This document shows, one piece after another, positions 57,482 through 64,000 of a stretch of DNA of 64,000 bases. Under the pieces are notes generated by a model, which worked only from the letters and a program-made list of their open reading frames with translations, was not told the origin of the DNA and did not search any database. A program made the position numbers and the translations under genes. The stretch's first letter is position 1; every line of letters begins with the position of its first letter. This DNA comes from Massospora cicadina (taxonomy: Eukaryota; Entomophthoromycota; Entomophthoromycetes; Entomophthorales; Entomophthoraceae). Where the stretch lies: the NCBI GenBank assembly GCA_022478985.1, contig JAKSZP010015879.1, positions 123,598 to 187,597 of the forward strand, read 5' to 3'.

Positions 57482-58140
57482 ATTTGACTGCCGCCATTAA
57501 TAAATATCCCACCATGTTTTTATTATTGGGGGCTTTTATATTTGCCTTGTTGATGAGAAGTTACCAATTGCTGGTGCGGATGTTTTCTCCAGTAAAGAAA
57601 ATAAAACAACTTATAAAGGAGCAGTAGGACCCAGTCAAGTGCAGACAGTTTGTGGCTAACCATACACCTATGACTTACCCTAAAGTTCCCTTGCAAAAGA
57701 TATTATCTTAAGCTGAAGTGAAAGAAAGTATTACATTGTTGGGGGCATACTTTAAATATTATCCTGAGACCTATTCATATGATGCACGGAAAATTTTGGA
57801 AGTGGGTTCACAACTCATTGGTGATGCGCTGAGTTTCTTTTATAAGTAAACTAGAAGAGAATGATAATGTGTGCACTAACTATGAGGAATTCAAAAGTCA
57901 ATTGTTAGCATCAGCAACCCACACTAATACCAGATTAAAGTCAAGGATAGCCTTGATGAATTTTCAACAAGAAGGGAAAACTGTTGAGGTATACATAAAG
58001 ATGTTCCTGGATATCTTTCAGAAGACAGAGTTAGATGAAGAAATGGGAGCACTTTGCTTCAGACAGGGGTTAGGAAGCCGCATAGCAGATTTAATCAGAC
58101 ATCACCCCACCACGCTGCCATTAAAATAAAGTTATTGATA
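57331..58140 (+). pseudogene. Gypsy-I Gag, starting inside the LTR and carrying a hydrophobic segment
   Basis: Begins MSLSNSHTSLPTIPYTW at 57331 and crosses the LTR end in frame. At 57514 it has MFLLLGAFIFALLMRSYQL, a likely membrane helix followed by basic residues (KKIKQLIK). The frame then continues into capsid-like sequence. In-frame stops: TGA at 57409, a TAG near 57618 and a TAA near 57711, all at positions where a Trp or Gln codon is one transition away. After a shift near 57845 the capsid proceeds as 57869-58129 (NFQQEGKTVEVYIKMFLDIF). No zinc knuckle is evident. Confidence 0.75.
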
Positions 58141-58154
58141 TAACACAGAATCTC

Positions 58155-59642
58155 ATGGTGAGTGTTGGAGGACCAGAAGAATGCTGTATTCAAGAGAATT
58201 ACAAGAAAAGAAACCCCCATATCAACATTTCCTCATTAAAGAGTGATACTCAGTCTTATCCATTATTAAGTGTGAACTTATATGTTGGAAAGAAGTGTTT
58301 GAAAACTATGGCTTTGCTGTACAGTGGGGCCTCACGGAACTTCATCTCAGAACATGCAGTGAAAATTCTGGGCTTGCATGAAAAGAAACCTTTGATGAAA
58401 GTAACCTTGGGAAATAATGAACAGTCTTTAGCTTACCGCTGCTCACGTCACATTGACTTTAAGTTTGGGGTAAATAAAATGAAAGTTGAGTTTTTGGTCC
58501 TGCGTAGTTCACCCCATCCTGTAATCCTTGAGTATCCTTGGTGGACATAGGTTGAACTCCAGCACAATTATGGACGGAACTCTATCACAATTAAGCTAAA
58601 GGATAAGCTCCTTGAGTGTGTGTTAGAAGGTCATAAAGGTTTGTACATGTCCACAACTGTAAATCAGGTCGGTCCATTGGAGCCTTGCAAAGGAAAGATC
58701 CCTGAGTATCTCTCAAAATGGGCTTCACTTTTTGGAGAGGAGGAGGCTAAGCAACTACCAGCTCATGTATCCTTTGATCACGCGATTGATTTACTAGAAG
58801 GGAAGCAGCACACCCATGGACCTATTTATAGTTGCAATAAGAGGGAACAAATTGCCCTGAGAGAATATCTGGATACAATGCTTGAGAAGGGGTTTATACG
58901 GGTTTCCAGCTCTCCCTGTTCATCACCCTTGTTGTTTGTTAGTAAAAAGGACGGTGGACTACAGCCATGTATAAACTATCAGAAGCTCAATGATATAATC
59001 ATAAAGAACCAATATCCCTTACCTGATGCTGATCACTTGAGTGACCAATTGTCTGGAGCTACAATGCTTTCCAAAGTTGACTTGAGGGATGCATTCAACC
59101 AGATATGGATAAAAGAAGGTGATGAGTGGAAAACAGCGTTTAAGACACAATTTGGGCTATTTGAGTATCTGATGATGCCATTTGGGTTGTGCAACGCACC
59201 TAGTACATTTCAACAAATGATTAATATGGTGCTGGGTAGCTACCTGGACCACTTCTGCGTAGCCTAACTTGATGACATTTTTATCTATAGTAAGTTGCAG
59301 AAAGAACACTTACTTCACTTGAATTTGGTCTTTGAACAGCTTGGAAGGTACAACTTGCATGCGAAGCTATCAAAATGTGAGTTTTCACAAGAGGAAGTTG
59401 AATTTCTTGGTTATGTTGTGGACAGGAATGGGTTCACCATGGCACATAGCAAAGTGGATGCCATCACAGCTTGGCCTACACCTAATAGCTGGAAGGATGT
59501 TCATAGTTTCTTAGGCTTGGCAAACTTTTGTAGGGATTTTATAAAAGACTTTTCTTCTATTGCGTTACCCTTAACACAGCTTACATCAGAAAGTGTTACA
59601 TATAAATGGTCTCAGGCGGTGAAAAGTCTTTTTCTGACTTGA
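58155..59642 (+). pseudogene. Gypsy-I protease and reverse transcriptase
   Basis: One frame carries the protease YSGASRNFISEHAVKILG (the catalytic Asp of D-S-G-A is Tyr) and HPVILEYPWW. A TAG at 58549 is followed by RT: SSPCSSPLLFVSKKDGG, LSKVDLRDAFNQIWI (Asp) and MPFGLCNAPSTFQQMI. The catalytic motif at about 59260 reads stop-LDDIFIYS, the Tyr of YLDD having become TAA. The thumb and connection follow (FLGYVVDRNGFTM, FLGLANFCRDFI). The enzyme is inactive in this copy on two counts. Confidence 0.85.
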
Positions 59643-60260
59643 AGGCTTCCTTTGTTTCTGCACCTGTGTTGGCAATGCCCAATGATGAAAAGCTCTTCAT
59701 AGTTGAGACTGATGCTTTAGGATACGCTCTTGGGGAGGTTGTTGCAGGAGGGGATGTTAGTAGGCTGCATCCCATAGCCTACTATTTCAAGAAATTTAAC
59801 CCAGCGGAATGAAACTATCCTATCTATAAAAAGTAGATATTGGCCGTTGTTCAATGTCTCAAACACTGGCGCCGGTACCTGTGTGGGGCAAAGTACCCAG
59901 TGAAAGTTTTGACAGACCACAAAAATTTGACTTAATTTTTCACCCCACAGCAATTGAGCCAGCGTCAGGCACGATGGGCACTTACTCTGGCGGATTATAA
60001 CTTGGACATTGGTTACAAACCTGAAAAAATTAATTTAGTTCCAGATTCCTTAAGCTGGCGTCCTGACATGATCCCTGAAGAGGGGGAAATTACCAAGTTT
60101 AATACACAGGTGCTTCTGAAGACCAAGGATCCTGCTGCATTATTATCTCATCTTGTACTAGTGGGCCGTGGAGATGAGATTTTGGATGTTCAAAATAATG
60201 ATTCTTTCTGTCAGAATGTGAAGAATGATTTCATTCAAAACTTAGACAGTGTGTGATACA
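59606..60260 (+). pseudogene. Gypsy-I RNase H
   Basis: After a frame change at about 59615: LFIVETDALGYALGEVVAGG (Asp), NYPIYKK, stop, ILAVVQCLKHWRRYL and VKVLTDHKNL (second Asp). LVPDSLSWRPDM closes the domain (A-D-x-L-S-R equivalent). Two in-frame stops (TAG near 59833 and TAA near 59934). Confidence 0.8.
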
Positions 60261-60271
60261 AAAAGGGTTAC

Positions 60272-61617
60272 TTGTTAAAGGGTCAGTCAGTATTCTGGAA
60301 AGGTTGTTTTTATGTACCAGAAGGACCTTTAAGATTGGATGTCATGCACGAGCACCATGATGTAGGCATGGCAGGACACCCTGGAAAGAATAAAATGATT
60401 CAACTGATTCAAAGAACTTACCAATGGTCTTGTCTTAGAGGGGATGTATTTAAATATGTGGCAGGATGTGAGGTCTGTGGGCGCACCAATATTTGGAGAG
60501 GACCTCCTAAAGGAAAATTACAACCATTGTCAAATGCACAAAAGCCATGTGAGTCTTTATCCATGGATTTTTAGTAGATCTACCCCGTTCCTAAGGATTC
60601 AATGCAGTGTTGGTGGTGACAGATAGATTTACTAAAATGGCTTATTTTATTTCAACTACTACCAATGTCACATCTAAAGAGATGGCTCATCTGTTTATGA
60701 GAAATATATTCCTGCATCATGGTACTCCCAAGGAGGTGATTTCAGACAAGAGTCTTCAATTTACATCAAACTTTTGGAAACAGCTCCTTGTAGACCTTGG
60801 AATCAAGAGATGTTTATCCACTGCATACCATCCACAGACTGATTGACAAACAGAGAGAGTTAATCAGGTGTTGGAGCAGTAACTGATATGCTATGTTAAT
60901 GCGGAAGCAGGACATCTGGGTTGAGCTTTTGCCTATGGCCCAGTTCTGTTATAAAACTTTATATCATTCCTCTATTGTAATGTCACCATTCAAGGCAAAC
61001 TATGGCCACGATGTGAATTGGGATTCGCTACCAACAACTGAAGCTGATAACCCATCAGGAAGAGATTTTCTGAAGGAAATCCACCAGACCCATGCATTAT
61101 GTCTAGCAAACTTAACTTGAGAAGTGCAGACTTATAAGGATTTTGCGGATAAAAAAGAGTACCTGGGAAGCCAAAGGAAGTTGTAAGTGAGGTTTATCTG
61201 GATGCACGCAATGTTCCTTTGGATGTAACATGCCGGAAACTTGCCCATCAGCGTGTAGGACCATTTTTAGTAAAGGAGGTCATTGGGAAGGTTGCTTATT
61301 AAGTTGCTCTACCTAAAGGATGGAAGATTCATGATGTTTTTCATAGATCACTCTTGTACAAGAAGGAAGGGAGTTCCTTGCCCCATCAGAGAGTTAAAGA
61401 TGCCGTTCCCCCTCTTTTTGATGGTCCATATACAGAGTATGAGGTAGAGGCTATTACTGGCAGATGTAAGCATTTTGTGGGAAAGTGCAATACCTGGTTA
61501 AGTGGGCTGGATATCCTGCAGAAGAGAGCATGTGGGAGCCTGAGGAGAACTTAAAGAATGCAGGCAAGCTGTTAAAGAAATGGAATAAAAAAGGCCTCTC
61601 TGGTAGTTTCATCCTTG
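60272..61617 (+). pseudogene. Gypsy-I integrase with chromodomain
   Basis: HHCC finger: HEHHDVGMAGHPGKNKM and CEVCG (60340-60480). The core has SMDF (Asp, about 60565), EVISDKSLQFTSNFW (Asp) and STAYHPQTD, stop (TGA), QTERVNQ (Glu). The C-terminus has GPF-like and VYHRSLLYK-like residues (FHRSLLYKKEG near 61350). The chromodomain at 61430-61582 reads EYEVEAI, then [20 protein letters not shown] and LLKKW: all aromatic-cage positions (Y/W/W) present, with one frame change before QYLV. Chromodomains of this type bind methylated histone H3. Confidence 0.85.
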
Positions 61618-61628
61618 GTAGGGGATGA

Positions 61629-62260
61629 TGTCAGGGTAAATCCTGACATTAGTGGAATTCCTGATATTACAGACATCATCCATCAGATCAAGAGGATATG
61701 TGATGAAGCTAGATCGAATAATTGCATATCAAATGAATAATTGTAGTGAAAATATTTGATTAATCATTTAAATCACCTTAGTTGCAATAATGTTGAGTCA
61801 ATTAATCACACCAAAACGAATTTACAATGAGATTGAGATGAATCTCACGCCTTTCAAAATCACGTGCAAGTTGCAATCCCATAAGCTCTAGAGAAGAATA
61901 GTGCACTGTTTCAATCAATTAAGCTTAGGTAAGTCAAGAAAGTTGGATGGTAGATAAAACCAAGACATTCATTTGTTTAATCTTTTGCGGTCAATAAAAT
62001 TATTCTTATAATGCAAACACTTTTAATTTTATTTACTAAAGTGTTATCAATGCCAATCTACCACCCCAGCCTACAAAAAACTCCATTCCAACTTTCCCCT
62101 TATAAAGCCATGTCTTTAAGCAACTCCCATACCAGCTTACCCACCATTCCTTATACTTGGACACCTCTAGTGTCCTTGTCATACTGGGCTAAACCACTTG
62201 GTTATGCTAACTCATGGTTAGCTACCCCCAACCAGGTCAATAGTACACCAGTCCCTGACA
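61629..62260 (+). repeat. 3' LTR of gypsy-I
   Basis: 632 bp, TGTCAGGGTAAATCCTGACA...GTCCCTGACA. The gag-start frame (62110 onward) is open to the LTR end here, with the Trp codon (TGG) at the position where the 5' copy has TGA. Confidence 0.9.
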
Positions 62261-62265
62261 GTTAT

Positions 62266-63360
62266 CAGAACCCTATGTAATTCTATATAGGGCTCACAGG
62301 TGTGGTGGAGGGTGATCTGGGCATCAGAGTTGTTTATAGAGTTAGCCTCATAAATCATCTGCACTTCCAAATAAAAACGTTCAGCAAATTTCTGGATAGT
62401 TTCGCCTCTTTTTAATGAGATATCCAAAAATCCCATCTTTTGAGTGGTCAACCTTCTGGCTCCACCAAACTATATGATAATATGATCCCTATCATTAAGG
62501 TAGGACAAGCTAGCCTTCTTTAATTTGTCATAAACTAAATCTTAACTTTTGGAGTCTAATGCTTTCATTACTATTGCCAACTTATGGTTTTAGGTGGTCC
62601 AGCCATGCTAATTTCAAGTATATCTAATAAACTGTGCATAAATACCTTTTTATTGGACTTTGGTAGACTAAAAGGGTTGAGAAGAAATTTATTTTCATGG
62701 CTGTGGGGCTGAGGGGCCTGCGGTGACCCTACTAAACTTTCTAAGTTATTAATACAATGAGGGGGAGTAACACAGCGTTGAACTTTTATATATTCTGAGT
62801 GCCTGGAATCATCAAAACAAAATAGAAGAAGCAATATCCTACTCTGTTGGCAGAGTTTCAAGTCAACTTGACCCTTTCTGCCCTGTCAAATATCTTGCTG
62901 AATTGCAAACTTTAACGTGGTCAGCATTTCAGAAAAATGGCGGTGTTTCACCTGCAATGTAGTTTCCATTTTAACCATCATTTGGTTTTGGCCTGAAATT
63001 CTGCTTTCAGGGTGATGTTTTCACTCACTAGAGACCTTACAGTTTGTCCCTGAGTTTTAAATTCCTCATGTAATGAGCCAAGCTCCTAATAAATTGGTGA
63101 CAGAGTGGACAGCTCCATCCATATCTTTTACTAAACCTTTCATTTGTTAATTGTGACCTAGCGTAATAACAGAGAGCAGACTAATGTAAGTTTTCACATC
63201 TGCTCAAACCAGACAAATTCTGGCAGAATAGTTTGGAAGAGCCTCATGGCCAGCCACTACTGCTTCAGAGGGTTGCACTATTTCTACATTGGAGAAGTCA
63301 GCAACTAGGGTTACAGAATTCATACTAATAATACTTAACTCAGGAGGATAAGGTGAAGCT
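62266..63360 (-). pseudogene. Gypsy-H gag, N-terminal and capsid part
   Basis: On the minus strand: 63404-63204 (start region), 62861-62571 and 62451-62266. The last, MGFLDISLKRGETIQKFAERFYLEVQ, aligns with the gypsy-G capsid MGIQPHQNESIKDFTHQFYWETQ, so H and G are related. Gypsy-I interrupts it at 62260 and it resumes at 56849. No collagen-like block is visible here. Confidence 0.65.
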
Positions 63361-63376
63361 CCTGTAGTGAGCACCA
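63361..63376 (-). promoter_or_regulatory. Primer-binding site of gypsy-H
   Basis: Minus strand TGGTGCTCACTACAGG, 2-4 nt after the LTR end (TTTTCACA). Identical to the gypsy-G site at 28414-28429. Confidence 0.65.
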
Positions 63377-63378
63377 CA

Positions 63379-64000
63379 TGTGAAAATTGGTGCAGCGGTG
63401 TCAATTTTCAGTGCACAGGTTAAACACATACCAAATACAAGATACTAGGACGGTAACCTTGACCCAAAAATTAATAAAAACCTTATGATGGAAAATAGGG
63501 TTTTTATTTAACTATAACAAGGGACACACTTTAGTATCCAATAATGACAGTGGTCCAGAGCTCTCTGATGGTATTTTTCTAGATTAGCTCTCTTAGCTTC
63601 CCCAGGAAAAATATTACTATTGGAATTTTATAAGAAACTCTATAAGCAGGTGTTACAAAGGCTTTGAAATTATTAGTTCCATGGCTCTAGCAAAGATCAA
63701 CACAATTGCAACGGAGTTATTAGTTCTGTTGCTATAGTTGGTTCCAATTGGAAATACAGAATCCTGTAAGCAGATAGACCAAAATTAAACTATGTGAGAT
63801 GAGAACTTAAGTACTTTAATAATTAAAGCCTAGACCATCTAGTACTAAAGGTAATTAAAGACTAGAGATATCTATAGGGAAAGTGTAGTGGTTCTTTGCG
63901 AGGATTTCCTTGATCTACCCAAGGTAAGATCTTTCCTACCAGAGGACCAATATTGTTGATTATCATTATTATTATAATAATCATGATGATCATATCTAAT
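63379..64000 (-). repeat. 5' LTR of gypsy-H (may extend beyond the window)
   Basis: The LTR end is placed by the primer-binding site. A TATA-like AAATAAAAACCC (minus) lies near 63505. It contains mini-insertion 4. The LTR start was not located before the window edge. Confidence 0.55.
63820..63866 (+). repeat. Mini-insertion 4: 17 nt with a 15-bp target duplication
   Basis: TAATTAAAGCCTAGA at 63820-63834 is repeated as TAATTAAAGACTAGA at 63852-63866 (14/15). The insert is CCATCTAGTACTAAAGG, the same core as in the inserts at 14903, 28517 and 34159. Confidence 0.75.

Larger units (their letters stand above)
56850..62260 (+). mobile_element. Gypsy-I, chromodomain Ty3/gypsy element with perfect target duplication
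   Basis: Two 632-bp LTRs (56850-57481, 61629-62260), TGTCAGG...CCTGACA, flanked by GTTAT at 56845-56849 and 62261-62265. Gag starts inside the LTR; protease, RT, RNase H, integrase and a well-preserved chromodomain follow in order. It inserted into the minus-strand gag of gypsy-H, whose reading continues on both sides. The LTRs differ at roughly 40 positions by eye, so it is younger than A, B or F but not recent. Stops include one in the RT catalytic motif. Confidence 0.9.

Overview
This window looks like a stretch of a transposon-bloated, AT-rich fungal nuclear genome. The evidence is indirect: Ty3/gypsy elements with chromodomains, a LINE with a CCHC ORF1, an AT-rich island carrying a Helitron-like element and tRNA-like SINEs, and one host-type gene with very short GT-AG introns (about 36-55 nt). 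I cannot name the species. A Glomeromycotina-type genome (arbuscular mycorrhizal fungi) would fit the AT-rich unique DNA and the transposon load, but this is a weak inference. There are no rRNA or tRNA genes, CRISPR arrays or bacterial-style operons.

Layout. 1-2.6 kb: 5' part of a minus-strand LINE (LINE-A), cut by the window edge. 2.65-15.1 kb: plus-strand gypsy element A, split by a solo LTR (3.2-3.9 kb) and by a complete chromodomain gypsy element B (6812-13131). 15.1-21 kb: AT-rich island with the only host-like gene, a short-chain dehydrogenase (16872-17924, minus, frameshifted), two SINE copies, a Helitron-like element (18863-19852) with a dimeric minisatellite, and inverted repeats. 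21.5-27.9 kb: a graveyard of LTRs from several families in both orientations. 28.07-34.44 kb: plus-strand gypsy G, with a collagen-like Gag and a dUTPase-like segment. 34.4-38.8 kb: decayed minus-strand gag and pol remnants. 38.8-49.1 kb: minus-strand gypsy E, split by a solo LTR (39757-41129) and by LINE-B (42147-47413, 15-bp target duplication). 49.8-56.6 kb: minus-strand chromodomain gypsy C. 56.6-64 kb: minus-strand gypsy H, whose gag is split by gypsy I (56850-62260, perfect 5-bp duplication GTTAT).

No element appears intact. Frameshifts and W/Q-to-stop changes are frequent in every coding region, including the host gene, so either long decay or assembly indels are possible. The insertions give a relative order: A before B, E before LINE-B and a solo LTR, H before I.

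Most unusual observations: (i) four independent insertions only 17-24 nt long, each with its own target-site duplication and each made of the same sequence (ACCATCTAGTACTAAA); (ii) collagen Gly-X-Y repeats inside the Gag of two elements; (iii) LTR families that carry conserved open reading frames, including a Gag that starts inside the LTR and has a membrane-helix-like segment just after it; (iv) a dUTPase-like block between protease and reverse transcriptase; (v) a primer-binding site shared by three otherwise separate elements.
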